Positions 25,093 through 33,734 of a stretch of 64,000 bases of DNA are shown here, piece by piece; the stretch's first letter is position 1; every line of letters starts with the position of its first letter. The translations under genes and the position numbers were made by a program. Source of the DNA: Deltaproteobacteria bacterium HGW-Deltaproteobacteria-13 (GTDB taxonomy: Bacteria > Desulfobacterota > Syntrophia > Syntrophales > Smithellaceae); contig PHBJ01000014.1 in the NCBI GenBank assembly GCA_002840555.1, forward strand, positions 1 through 64,000. Reading direction: 5' to 3'. Under the pieces are notes generated by a model, which worked only from the letters and a program-made list of their open reading frames with translations, ran no database searches and had not been told where the DNA came from.

Positions 25093-26229
25093 ATGACAAC
25101 AAAATCATCCCCAAAAGTCATTATCAGCGGTTCGGGGATTTGGACGCCACCGAATATTATAACCAATGAAGAACTGGTGGAAAGCTATAACGCCTATGCG
25201 GAAAAGTTCAATGCTCTCCACGCAGCGGATATAGCCGCAGGTAAAATAGCGGAAAAATACCCTTCCAGCACAAGGTTTATTGAGAAAACGTCAGGAATAA
25301 AAGCAAGGCATGTCTATACAAGAGAAGGCATTTTAGATGTCAAGCGCATGCGTCCCAAATTTCCCGAAAGAAAAGATGAAGAATTAAGCAACCAGGCGGA
25401 GATAGGCGTTTTTGCCGCGAGAAAGGCAATGGCTGCCGCCGGTAAGACAGCGGCCGATATTGATGCGGTAATTGTTTCCTGTGCTTATACGCAGCGGCCC
25501 TATCCGGCCATTGCGATTGAAATACAGAACGAACTGGGCATTAATGGTTTTGGCTTTGATATGCTGGTGGCTTGTTCAGCGGCGACATTCGGCCTCCACC
25601 GGGCCTATGACAGCCTGATGTCCGGTTCGACTAAATGTGTCTTAGCGGTCAATCCGGAGCTTGTTACCCCTCAGGTAAATTTTTGTGATCGTGACAGCCA
25701 TTTCATTTTTGGTGATGTCAGCACCGCCATCATCATGGAGCGATCTGAAACCTGCACAAGCCCCTACAGTTACGAAATTCTGAGCACAAAGGCGCTGACC
25801 AAATTTTCCAATAATATCCGTTCCAATTTCGGACATATGTCCTATGCCACGGATGTAAATCCTTTCGGAGCCGACAAGCTTTTCCATCAGTCCGGACGCA
25901 TTGTTTTTAAGGAAGTCAGTCCGGTTGCCGCCCAGCATATCAGTGAGCACCTGGCAAGCCTTGATTTAAAGCCGGACGATATTAAGCGGTTCTGGCTTCA
26001 TCAGGCAAATATCAATATGAACAACAGGGTAATTAAAGAACTCCTGGGTGACGATGTCGAAGAAGAAAGGATCCCCACCATCCTTGATAGTTATGGAAAC
26101 ACGGCATCCGCGGGATCAATCGTAGCTTTTCATCTTTACAATGCTGATTTGAAAAAAGGTGACATCGGCGTGATCTGTTCTTTCGGCGCCGGATATTCCG
26201 TTGGCAGTCTGGTGCTGCGAAAGCGGTAA
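25093..26229 (+). CDS. FabH-like 3-oxoacyl-ACP synthase III family protein
   Basis: The 378-residue thiolase-fold protein has the KAS III catalytic triad: Cys in VACSAATFG, His in LHQANINMN and Asn in YGNTAS. It is about 50 residues longer than housekeeping FabH, with an N-terminal insertion near residues 25-60. That matches the FabH-like group that condenses acyl-CoAs with malonyl-ACP or makes specialised lipids. AAAAGGA before ATG 25093 fixes the start; 70 in-frame upstream codons have no ribosome-binding site. It is transcribed divergently from the dehydratase activator. Confidence 0.87.
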   Translation: MTTKSSPKVIISGSGIWTPPNIITNEELVESYNAYAEKFNALHAADIAAGKIAEKYPSSTRFIEKTSGIKARHVYTREGILDVKRMRPKFPERKDEELSNQAEIGVFAARKAMAAAGKTAADIDAVIVSCAYTQRPYPAIAIEIQNELGINGFGFDMLVACSAATFGLHRAYDSLMSGSTKCVLAVNPELVTPQVNFCDRDSHFIFGDVSTAIIMERSETCTSPYSYEILSTKALTKFSNNIRSNFGHMSYATDVNPFGADKLFHQSGRIVFKEVSPVAAQHISEHLASLDLKPDDIKRFWLHQANINMNNRVIKELLGDDVEEERIPTILDSYGNTASAGSIVAFHLYNADLKKGDIGVICSFGAGYSVGSLVLRKR

Positions 26230-26425
26230 GCGCAAGCGGGATAATGTTTTAACTGAATATCAAGCCTGGAAAAACGTTATCATATGCGCCGCAATCGGCG
26301 CCATCATCGGAAAGGTCACCGGTTATGGTGTAATACGCGGACTTACTGCTGGCATGTTGATAGGGGCTCTGCCCATATTGCTTCTTATGACATGGTATTT
26401 TTATTCGCCTCCATCATCTCAATAA
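26201..26425 (+). CDS. Possible small glycine-rich membrane protein (uncertain)
   Basis: A 74-codon frame opens with TTG inside the end of the FabH-like gene and encodes two hydrophobic helices with glycine-zipper spacing (IGAIIGKVTGYGV; LTAGMLIGALPILLLM). No in-frame ATG or GTG and no clear ribosome-binding site exist near the start, and its end overlaps the converging dehydratase gene by 41 bases. The amphipathic pattern looks protein-like, but expression is doubtful. Confidence 0.3.
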   Translation: MAVWCCESGKRKRDNVLTEYQAWKNVIICAAIGAIIGKVTGYGVIRGLTAGMLIGALPILLLMTWYFYSPPSSQ

Positions 26426-27671
26426 ATCCCTCTATTCTGGTTTTGATCTGTCCTTCGGAATAGGCCCGGGGATCGTTCATGTCACACTGAAGGATCAGCA
26501 CCGGAATGCCCTTGTCCCTCATGATGGCCTCCGTCAGATCGACCATTCCGGCGCTCGAAGGCCTGCACGACATGTTCTCGTGCAGAATGACGCCGTCCAG
26601 TTTATATTCGTCAATCCATTTTTCAAAATTCTCGATTCGCCTTTCGAGGTTATAGGCGTAGGGCGTGTCCATGATCAGTCTGGCGACATCGCGCAAAGTC
26701 TCTTCCATGGTGAGACACTTTTTCTTCACGGGAGCGAATGAATAAGTGTAGGGCTCGAAGGCAATGACAGCGCCGTATTGCGCAAGGTCATACATGAATC
26801 TCATCCGGTACCAGAACGGGATGCCCTCCCACATGATCCGGTATTTTTCATTACCTTTGGGCATGGTTCCCTCGCCCTTGGCGGTGAGGCTTTTTATATC
26901 AGCAAGAATTTTTTTGAAAAAATTTATTCCGACCTGCACACCCGGCAGAACGACAAGAGGGAAAAATGCCGCGGATGTCTCGGCTCCGCTGTAAGGCGAC
27001 GGCACCGCCTTTCTGTGTTCAAAAATCTCGCGCCACAGGTCGGACAGTTCCATCGACCTGTTCAGGACTTTGTAAAGTCTCTTCTCATTCATCTTTTTGC
27101 CTGTGTGTTTTTCAACAAAGGCCATCAAGTCGTAAAACTGATCGACCACGTAATCAATATTTCCCTCAAGGGTTTTCTCATCGGTACCGCTTACCCACTT
27201 GGGAATATCAAACATAAAAAACGGGACGTTCATTTTATCGGCCATGATCTGAAACCACTTCCAGTGCGTATCGCAGATGGCATTTGTGCAAACCACGATA
27301 TCGGGCTTGCTGATCCCTCCGAGCGTCTTTTTGATTTTGGTGTCGTAAGCGCCGATGTTTGTCTTGCAGTAGGAACACAGATCCCGCGAGAACCCCATGC
27401 TCTCGGCATGCTCAATCAGGCGCTGAGACTGTTTGCGGGCGGCGGCCACGGTCGCCATATTTTCAGGATGATCAGGGAAAATATCATAGATCCACATGAG
27501 TTCTATCGGGAAAGCGGCGCAGGTCCAAGCCGTCTTTTTCCAGGGCAGCGTCCTGTATAATTTTTCCATGCCGATCCACCACAGCATCGGCCACTTGAGA
27601 TCTTTCGAGTGAGGCAGGGTGTTCAGCACAACCTTCCCGGCATTATCAGTGGAATTTTTTGCTTTATCCAT
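26385..27671 (-). CDS. 2-hydroxyacyl-CoA dehydratase family subunit (HgdB/BcrB-like), larger
   Basis: The 428-residue protein belongs to the 2-hydroxyglutaryl-CoA dehydratase D-component family, which also includes class I benzoyl-CoA reductase subunits. Cys residues in LCSYCKTNIG, CTNAICDTHW and MSCRPSSAG are the expected ligands of a [4Fe-4S] cluster that takes a high-energy electron from the activator. Its ATG lies inside the end of the upstream subunit gene (8-base overlap, GGAGGG ribosome-binding site), so the two are translationally coupled. Whether it dehydrates a hydroxyacyl-CoA or reduces an aromatic acyl-CoA cannot be told from sequence alone. Confidence 0.88.
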   Translation of the reverse strand: MDKAKNSTDNAGKVVLNTLPHSKDLKWPMLWWIGMEKLYRTLPWKKTAWTCAAFPIELMWIYDIFPDHPENMATVAAARKQSQRLIEHAESMGFSRDLCSYCKTNIGAYDTKIKKTLGGISKPDIVVCTNAICDTHWKWFQIMADKMNVPFFMFDIPKWVSGTDEKTLEGNIDYVVDQFYDLMAFVEKHTGKKMNEKRLYKVLNRSMELSDLWREIFEHRKAVPSPYSGAETSAAFFPLVVLPGVQVGINFFKKILADIKSLTAKGEGTMPKGNEKYRIMWEGIPFWYRMRFMYDLAQYGAVIAFEPYTYSFAPVKKKCLTMEETLRDVARLIMDTPYAYNLERRIENFEKWIDEYKLDGVILHENMSCRPSSAGMVDLTEAIMRDKGIPVLILQCDMNDPRAYSEGQIKTRIEGFIEMMEANKNTMS

Positions 27672-28713
27672 TATTCCCTTCCTCCATCATTTCCACAAAG
27701 GCCGCAAGGCGGTTCGCGAGCTGCTGGTCGGCAGCCGGAGAAAAGTCCCTTTCCAGGTGGATCACCTTGTAGCCCCTGGCTTTCAGAGCATTATTAACCG
27801 GCACGGAATCATAGGCATACGGCTCGCAGAATTTCAGGTTTTGCGAAAAGATTCCATCAACCTTTGTCTCCTGAAGGGCCTGATACAGATAATCCAGCCG
27901 CTTCTGAAGGGTCGGTCTTGTCGCAGGTTTGGGTATGCCTGTGTAATATTCAATGAGAGATTCAAGCGGATCGTTTGCGTCGGGAATCAGTGTCGCAAAA
28001 AATCTTTCTCCTACGGAAAGATCATCACGAACGATCCTGATTCCGCAATCATCGAGCGTATCCATCCACTCCACATAAGTGATGTCACTGCCGGTTAAGA
28101 GAAATCGTTTTTTGCCGGATGGAAAAGCCGGCCTTGCATTCCAGAGTGTTATCTCCGAATCGAGCCAGGCGGAGACTTCATCCACGGGGCAGGTCAAACA
28201 TTTTATCATCGCGGTAAGATAATCACGGTTGGGAATGTCTTTCTCCGATCTGAGCCCGGAAAGTTGTTTGAGCTTTTTCTTTATCTCATTGGATTTACCG
28301 ATCGCCTCCCTGATTTTTTCCGGTGTAATTTTTATATCAAATTGTTTTTCGAGGTGGCTGATCAGCCTTTGCAGTTCAACCCTGTAATATTTCCTGGCGG
28401 CATCGCCGTCCAGCAGGGGAGCGCCAAACCAGTGCAGGAAAGGCGTTTCCACATGAACCTTCCATATGTCGTAATGTCTGTTGGTATTGTTGCACCCCTG
28501 CGCGAAAATAATCCCAGCCCATTCTTTTGCGTGAGCCAGCGCTTCCGTGAGCCAGCTTCTCGCGGCACCACAAAAAAAGCTGGATAAATATTTATCCGCA
28601 GGATCATTGGATTGGTGGACATCGCCCATAATTTTATACGGGCTGAATCCGGCCGCCATGATAATTTCCAGCGGCATTTCATGAGACGTGTCAAAATAGG
28701 CAAGCTTTTTCAT
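27664..28713 (-). CDS. 2-hydroxyacyl-CoA dehydratase family subunit (HgdA/BcrC-like), smaller
   Basis: The 349-residue partner has Cys in SFFCGAARSW, AQGCNNTNRHYD and KFCEPYAYD, corresponding to the cluster-ligand positions of the family. It pairs with the 428-residue subunit to form the heterodimeric catalytic component. The gene is first in its two-gene operon. The activator gene is separated from this pair by the FabH-like gene on the opposite strand. Confidence 0.86.
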   Translation of the reverse strand: MKKLAYFDTSHEMPLEIIMAAGFSPYKIMGDVHQSNDPADKYLSSFFCGAARSWLTEALAHAKEWAGIIFAQGCNNTNRHYDIWKVHVETPFLHWFGAPLLDGDAARKYYRVELQRLISHLEKQFDIKITPEKIREAIGKSNEIKKKLKQLSGLRSEKDIPNRDYLTAMIKCLTCPVDEVSAWLDSEITLWNARPAFPSGKKRFLLTGSDITYVEWMDTLDDCGIRIVRDDLSVGERFFATLIPDANDPLESLIEYYTGIPKPATRPTLQKRLDYLYQALQETKVDGIFSQNLKFCEPYAYDSVPVNNALKARGYKVIHLERDFSPAADQQLANRLAAFVEMMEEGNNG

Positions 28714-28923
28714 TTTTTACAATTTTTACTCCAAAGAACGAGGCATTTTTTTATCCGAATGAAGGCATTAAACCAGATTATCACGGCAAAAATCAATCAA
28801 TATCTTATGCTTTTGCCTAAACGATTGAGTCTAATTATCAAAACGCGGGAATACATTATCTGGCGCGCTACGCTGAAAAATGATACTTAATTAACAAAGC
28901 AAATTCATACAAAGGCAAGGCAA

Positions 28924-29871
28924 GTGGAAAAAATCAAACTGGGCATCAGTTCCTGTTTACTGGGCGAAAAGGTCCGTTATGACGGCGGACATAAGCTCGA
29001 CAGGTTTCTAACGGATACTCTGGGAAAATATGTGGAATATGTTCCTGTTTGTCCTGAAGTGGAATGCGGCCTGGGTGTTCCCAGAAAATCCATGCGTCTG
29101 GAAGGCAATCCTGACTCTCCCCGGTTAATCGTAACCAGCACCAGAGAAGATATGACGGAAAGGATGGAAAGTTTCGCGCGAAATAAAGTGGCTAAACTGG
29201 AAAAAGAAGATATTTGCGGTTTTATCTTTAAGAGCGATTCGCCCAGCAGCGGGATGGAGCGGGTCAAGGTTTACAACGAAAACTCCATGCCTGTAAAAGC
29301 AGGCAAGGGAATGTTCGCCGGAATTTTCATGGACCATTTTCCTCTGCTGCCGGTGGAAGATGAAGGTCGTCTTCACGATCCCGGCCTGCGTGAAAATTTT
29401 ATTGAAAGAATATTCGCGTTAAAAAGATGGCGGGAAGCGTTTAGCGGCAAAAATATTAAAAAGAGCCTGATAGATTTTCACACAAAACATAAATTATTAA
29501 TCCTCGCGCACAGTCCCCGGCATTATCAAGCGATGGGGAAACTCGTTGCCGCGCAAAAGAGTTTAGTTGGTCAGGATGTCTATAAGCAATATGAGGATTT
29601 ACTGCTGGAATCGCTTAAAATTAAGGCGACACCGAAGAAACATGTCAATGTTCTTCAGCATATGACGGGATATTTTAAGAAACAATTATCCGTTGATGAA
29701 AAGAAAGAATTACTCGAACACATCAATAATTATCGAGATGGATATATTCCTTTAATTGTGCCGGTAACATTAATCAGCCATTACGTTCGCAAATATAATG
29801 AACCTTATCTAACGCAACAGTTATACCTGAATCCACACCCATCAGAGCTTCAACTGAGAAATCATGTCTGA
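28924..29871 (+). CDS. DUF523 (TudS-like) plus DUF1722 two-domain protein
   Basis: The 315-residue protein joins an N-terminal DUF523 domain (ISSCLLGEKVRYDGGHK; CPEVECGLGVPR; FKSDSPSSG) with a C-terminal YbgA-like DUF1722 helical domain (HKLLILAHSPRHYQAMGKLV). DUF523 includes TudS, a [4Fe-4S] enzyme that removes sulfur from thiouracil; the three conserved Cys (SSC, VC/PE, EC) are present here. The start is GTG with an AAGGCAAGG ribosome-binding site. It is probably a desulfidase or Fe-S protein; the natural substrate is unknown. Confidence 0.85.
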   Translation: MEKIKLGISSCLLGEKVRYDGGHKLDRFLTDTLGKYVEYVPVCPEVECGLGVPRKSMRLEGNPDSPRLIVTSTREDMTERMESFARNKVAKLEKEDICGFIFKSDSPSSGMERVKVYNENSMPVKAGKGMFAGIFMDHFPLLPVEDEGRLHDPGLRENFIERIFALKRWREAFSGKNIKKSLIDFHTKHKLLILAHSPRHYQAMGKLVAAQKSLVGQDVYKQYEDLLLESLKIKATPKKHVNVLQHMTGYFKKQLSVDEKKELLEHINNYRDGYIPLIVPVTLISHYVRKYNEPYLTQQLYLNPHPSELQLRNHV

Positions 29872-29880
29872 AATTTCATC

Positions 29881-29910
29881 TTGACATGTAATTATTTGCT
29901 GTGCTACGAG
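29881..29910 (+). promoter_or_regulatory. Candidate promoter of trpL-trpB2
   Basis: A perfect TTGACA box at 29881-29886 is followed after 18 bases by a weak TACGAG, about 30 bases before the leader-peptide ATG. Confidence 0.4.
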
Positions 29911-29940
29911 TTTTCAAAATTGAAAGCGTCAATGGAAAAA

Positions 29941-30003
29941 ATGTTAAAAGTTATTTCTAAAAATTACTGGTGGTGGTGGCAGATTTTAAATGTCTGCCCT
30001 TAA
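29941..30003 (+). CDS. trpL: Trp leader peptide of the trpB2 attenuator
   Basis: A 20-codon frame encodes MLKVISKNYWWWWQILNVCP with four consecutive Trp codons. It precedes a Rho-independent terminator and then trpB2, the classical arrangement for ribosome-mediated attenuation. When charged tRNA-Trp is scarce the ribosome stalls on the Trp run and transcription reads through. GGCAGA (29978-29983) and TCTGCC (29993-29998) can form the pause hairpin. The GGA at about 29932 is a modest ribosome-binding site. Confidence 0.85.
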   Translation: MLKVISKNYWWWWQILNVCP

Positions 30004-30067
30004 GCTCGGATAAAAAAACGAGTATGGGCAGGGAAGCTCCTTCCCATGACTCCGGAATAATATTAAT

Positions 30068-30103
30068 GCCATGGGAATAATCAGAACCCATGGCTTTTTT
30101 TTT
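30068..30103 (+). terminator. Attenuator terminator upstream of trpB2
   Basis: GCCATGGG (30068-30075) and CCCATGGC (30087-30094) form a perfect eight-pair stem followed by nine T residues. It ends 39 bases before the trpB2 start. Alternative pairing of the preceding GGGAAG/CTTCCC region could serve as antiterminator. Confidence 0.88.
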
Positions 30104-30142
30104 AGACTTATTAGTGAAATATTTATTATAAGGAGATAAAAT

Positions 30143-31504
30143 ATGGAACAGGTAAAAGTAGTACTGCAAGACCGCGAAATACCTAAAAAGTGGTATAATA
30201 TCATGGCGGATTTGCCAACCCCGATGAAACCGCCTCTGCATCCCGGTACCGGCCAACCGGTAACCCCCAATGATCTGGCGGCAATTTTCCCGATGAACAT
30301 TATCGAACATGAAACTTCAAATAAACGCTGGATAAAAATTCCCGATGAAGTTTTGCAAAAATATTTGCTGTGGCGGCCGTCTCCTCTTTACCGCGCTTAT
30401 AATTTTGAAAAACTGCTCAATTGCCCGGTAAAAATTTATTACAAAAATGAAGGCGTCAGTCCGGCCGGTTCACACAAACCCAACGCCGCCATCCCGATGG
30501 CCTATTATAATAAAGTAGCCGGAACCAAGCGCATCACCACGGAAACCGGCGCCGGCCAGTGGGGCAGCGCCCTTTCCATGGCCTGCCAGATGTTCGGTTT
30601 GATATGCCGTGTGTACATGGTTAAAATCAGCTATGAACAAAAACCCTACCGTCGCATGATGATGAATACCTGGGGCGCGGAATGCATCCCCAGTCCCAGC
30701 AATTTAACGCAGGCCGGCCGCAATGTTCTCGCGGAGCATCCGGATTCTCCCGGTTCACTGGGTATCGCGATCAGCGAAGCCATTGAAGATTGCGTAACCA
30801 GCAAAGATACGAAATACTCATTGGGCAGTGTGTTGAACCATGTATTGCTTTATCAGTCGATTATCGGTCTGGAAGCGCAAAAACAAATGCAGAAACTCGG
30901 CATCTATCCGGACGTGGTAATGGGATGCTGCGGTGGCGGCAGTAATTTTGCAGGCATCGCATCGCCGTTCGTCTGCGACAAGATTCACGGAAAAGACGTG
31001 AAGATCGTCGGCGCAGAACCTTCATCCTGCCCCAGTATGACCAAGGGGCCATTTGCCTATGATTTCGGCGATCTGGCCAAAACAACGCCTCTACTTCCCA
31101 TGTACACACTGGGTCATGATTATGTACCCGCGCCGATTCATGCAGGCGGCTTGCGCTACCACGGCATGGCGCCAATCGTCAGCCATATGGTCCGGGAAAA
31201 GCTCGTTGAACCCAGAGCCTATGACCAGTTAAAAACTTTTGACGCCGGTGTCAAATGGGCTCGTTCCGAAGGCTTCATTCCCGCGCCGGAAACCAATCAC
31301 GTTCTGGCGGCAGTTGTGGATGAAGCCATGCGCGCCAAAGAGGAAGGCAAGGAAAAAGTGATCCTCTTTAACTGGAGCGGTCATGGCCTGGTCGATCTTG
31401 CCGCTTATGATGCTTATTTAGCAGGCAAGCTGCAAGCTTATGAATTGCCTGATCATGAAGTAGAAAGGGCGCTCAACGCCATTAAGGATTTCCCGAAACC
31501 TTAA
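30143..31504 (+). CDS. trpB2: TrpB2-type tryptophan synthase beta chain (PLP enzyme)
   Basis: At 453 residues with an N-terminal extension, the protein matches the TrpB2 group rather than TrpB1. It has the PLP-lysine region SPAGSHKPNAA, GAGQWGSALS, and the phosphate-binding GCCGGGSNFAG. TrpB2 enzymes condense indole with serine to make tryptophan and usually do not bind standard TrpA, so they may salvage indole. AAGGAG precedes the ATG. A complete trpEGDCFBA operon with its own trpB lies 11 kb downstream. The gene has a private Trp attenuator. Confidence 0.93.
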   Translation: MEQVKVVLQDREIPKKWYNIMADLPTPMKPPLHPGTGQPVTPNDLAAIFPMNIIEHETSNKRWIKIPDEVLQKYLLWRPSPLYRAYNFEKLLNCPVKIYYKNEGVSPAGSHKPNAAIPMAYYNKVAGTKRITTETGAGQWGSALSMACQMFGLICRVYMVKISYEQKPYRRMMMNTWGAECIPSPSNLTQAGRNVLAEHPDSPGSLGIAISEAIEDCVTSKDTKYSLGSVLNHVLLYQSIIGLEAQKQMQKLGIYPDVVMGCCGGGSNFAGIASPFVCDKIHGKDVKIVGAEPSSCPSMTKGPFAYDFGDLAKTTPLLPMYTLGHDYVPAPIHAGGLRYHGMAPIVSHMVREKLVEPRAYDQLKTFDAGVKWARSEGFIPAPETNHVLAAVVDEAMRAKEEGKEKVILFNWSGHGLVDLAAYDAYLAGKLQAYELPDHEVERALNAIKDFPKP

Positions 31505-31527
31505 TAAATTTAAATATATTAAACTGG

Positions 31528-31571
31528 AAAAACCGTCAGGAAATAAAAAACTTGACGGTTTTTCTTTTTTT
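31528..31571 (+). terminator. Terminator after trpB2
   Basis: AAAACCGTCA and TGACGGTTTT form a stem with an A/T-rich loop, followed by TTTTTCTTTTTTT. Confidence 0.85.
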
Positions 31572-31588
31572 CGTCAACCTATCAGGCA

Positions 31589-31846
31589 ATGAAAACGGAG
31601 CACGACCATAAACTAATCCGTTGCCCGAAACTGGGCGACGAAATGACCTTTGCTTACTGTCTACAGGAAGCAGGTGATCTGCCCTGTTCGCGGATTGTCA
31701 ATTGCTGGTCGTCTTGCTTTGATATCGCCGCTTTTTTAAAAGAAATCCTGACACCCGAACAATGGAGCAAATTTATCAATTTTCAGCCAAACGATAAAGT
31801 TATAAGCCTTTTCGAACTCATTCAAGCGGCAAAGGCAAAAAAATGA
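31589..31846 (+). CDS. Small Cys-rich protein upstream of rarA
   Basis: The 85-residue protein has a cysteine pattern (IRCPKLG, AYC, LPCSRIVNCW, SCF) compatible with a small metal or Fe-S site, then a helical tail. Its stop overlaps the rarA start by four bases (ATGA), so it is translationally coupled to rarA. A similar Cys-spaced small protein occurs at 40783. Function unknown. Confidence 0.65.
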   Translation: MKTEHDHKLIRCPKLGDEMTFAYCLQEAGDLPCSRIVNCWSSCFDIAAFLKEILTPEQWSKFINFQPNDKVISLFELIQAAKAKK

Positions 31847-33192
31847 AGAATTTAGATCTATTCAATCAGGACGGGACGGGTGACGCAAAAGATTCGGCGC
31901 CTCTTGCCGAAAGAATGAGGCCGCAAAACATTTCCGAATATATCGGCCAACAGCATCTTTTGAAAGAGGGCTCTTTACTCAAACGCGCCATCGAAGAAGA
32001 TAAACTTTTTTCCATGATTTTCTGGGGACCGCCGGGTTCGGGGAAGACCACTCTGGCCAGAATTTTAGCCAATGAAACCAAATCAAAATTTGTCAGTTTT
32101 TCCGCTGTTCTTTCCGGCGTGAAAGAAATTCGCGCGGTCATTGATGAAGCCAGAGAACTGCTGGAAAGAAAAAAGACAAAGATGATTCTCTTTGTCGATG
32201 AAATTCACCGTTTCAACAAAGCTCAGCAGGACGCTTTTTTGCCGCATGTGGAAAGCGGTCTGATAACGCTGATCGGCGCGACGACGGAAAATCCTTCTTT
32301 TGAGGTCATTGCTCCTCTTCTGTCACGAACACGAGTGTTGGTTTTAAGACCTTTTTCTGAAGATGACCTGCTGGCGATCCTCGATGGCGCCCTGAAAGAT
32401 AAACAAAAAGGGTTTGGGAAAATTTCGATTAAAATTGATCCTGATGTGCTTCGTTACCTTGTCAGCCTGGCCGACGGAGATGCCCGCAGCGCCCTGAACA
32501 ATCTGGAAGCTATCGTATCCATGGTGCAGAACCTGCCTGCGGAGAAAAGAGTTATTTCCCTGAAATTCGCTCAGGATACCCTGCTTAAGAAATCGCTTTT
32601 ATATGATAAAAACGGCGAAGAGCATTATAATTTAATTTCCGCTTTGCATAAGAGTTTGCGCGGCAGCGATCCTGACGCGGCTCTGTATTGGCTGGGCAGG
32701 ATGATTGCCGCGGGAGAAGACCCTCTTTACATTGCCAGGCGCATGGTGCGTTTCGCGTCGGAAGACATCGGCAACGCCGATCCGCAAGCGCTGGTTGTCG
32801 CTATGGCCGCTCAACAGGCTTTTCATTTTATCGGTCTGCCGGAAGGAGAACTGGCTTTAGCGCAGGCGGCCGTTTATCTGGCAACAGCGCCCAAGAGTAA
32901 TTCGCTTTATGTTGGTTACGGCAAAGTGAAAGAAGTAATCAATACAAAAGGGTATTTGCCCGTCCCCCTGCATATTCGCAACGCGCCGACAAAATTAATG
33001 AAAGAACTTGATTACGGCAAAGATTACAAATATGCTCATGATTACGCCGATGCTTATGTCCCGCAGGAATATCTGCCGGAAGAAATTAAAGGGCAAATAT
33101 TTTATCAGCCCAGGGAGACCGGCTTCGAAAAGACCATCAAAGAAAGAATGAATTACTGGCGGAAGAAGAAAAATAATGCCAAAGATGAATAG
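31843..33192 (+). CDS. rarA: Replication-associated recombination protein RarA (MgsA/WRNIP1 family)
   Basis: The 449-residue AAA+ ATPase has Walker A GPPGSGKTT, Walker B LFVDEIHRFN, sensor 1 IGATTENPSF and the C-terminal MgsA tetramerisation region. RarA acts at stalled replication forks. Compared with DnaX it lacks the zinc module. Its start overlaps the small Cys-rich gene. Confidence 0.95.
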   Translation: MKNLDLFNQDGTGDAKDSAPLAERMRPQNISEYIGQQHLLKEGSLLKRAIEEDKLFSMIFWGPPGSGKTTLARILANETKSKFVSFSAVLSGVKEIRAVIDEARELLERKKTKMILFVDEIHRFNKAQQDAFLPHVESGLITLIGATTENPSFEVIAPLLSRTRVLVLRPFSEDDLLAILDGALKDKQKGFGKISIKIDPDVLRYLVSLADGDARSALNNLEAIVSMVQNLPAEKRVISLKFAQDTLLKKSLLYDKNGEEHYNLISALHKSLRGSDPDAALYWLGRMIAAGEDPLYIARRMVRFASEDIGNADPQALVVAMAAQQAFHFIGLPEGELALAQAAVYLATAPKSNSLYVGYGKVKEVINTKGYLPVPLHIRNAPTKLMKELDYGKDYKYAHDYADAYVPQEYLPEEIKGQIFYQPRETGFEKTIKERMNYWRKKKNNAKDE

Positions 33193-33195
33193 ATT

Positions 33196-33313
33196 TATAC
33201 CATTTCGATTTCAAAGGATAACGCGGCGGCAAGGAGGAGACTCCGCAGGCGTATTTTACATACGTTGAGGAAGCCGACGACGCAGCCAACAAAGTTAGCC
33301 AAAGAAAGCGAAA
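33196..33313. repeat. Dispersed repeat, family B, copy 1
   Basis: This element of about 118 bases is repeated in inverted orientation at 36905-37030. Shared blocks include AAAGGATAACG-GGCGGCAAGGAGGA, CTCCGCAGGCGTAT, TACGTTGAGGAAGCCGACGA and CGCAGCCAACAAAGTTAGCC. It has no coding potential and begins just after the rarA stop. Confidence 0.8.
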
Positions 33314-33734
33314 GGGTATTGCAAAAAAGGAAAGGGAGGCTTGGTTAGGGCCTCCCAATGAAGAGAGAAGGTATTATCCTTCTGGTTGTTTTGTTGCCGG
33401 CCAATCATACCCGTTATTTTTAGTCGACAATTAACTTGAACTCATTTAAAGCATTTATCATACCATAAAAAAATTTTAATTTTAAATTATTGAAATAATT
33501 GATAAATAATTAAAATGAATCGTTAACCACCTGATAATACTTTTTTATTGTCGGCAATAAATGTCGAAAAGAATCTTGGCTTATTTTTAAAAGTATCATA
33601 AATACAATAGCATATCTTTAAATTGTCACATTTACCCCCTTTTCGACAATAATGTCGAACTTTTTGGTATTAGCCGTTGACTTTTCCCTTAAATAGCTTA
33701 AAATGACGGGCAAAATGATGCTCTGAGGAGAAAA
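33314..33734 (+). promoter_or_regulatory. Control region of the two-component operon with paired TGTCGA dyads
   Basis: This A/T-rich stretch contains no gene. A GGGAGGC/GCCTCCC hairpin lies at 33332-33356. TTCGACA-ATAA-TGTCGAA at 33642-33659 is a perfect inverted repeat, and an imperfect copy (TGTCGGCAATAAATGTCGAA) lies at about 33549-33568, about 92 bases upstream. TTGACT (33677-33682), a 16-base gap and TAAAAT (33699-33704) make a sigma-70-like promoter just before the kinase gene. The dyads could be binding sites of the operon's own response regulator. Confidence 0.5.
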
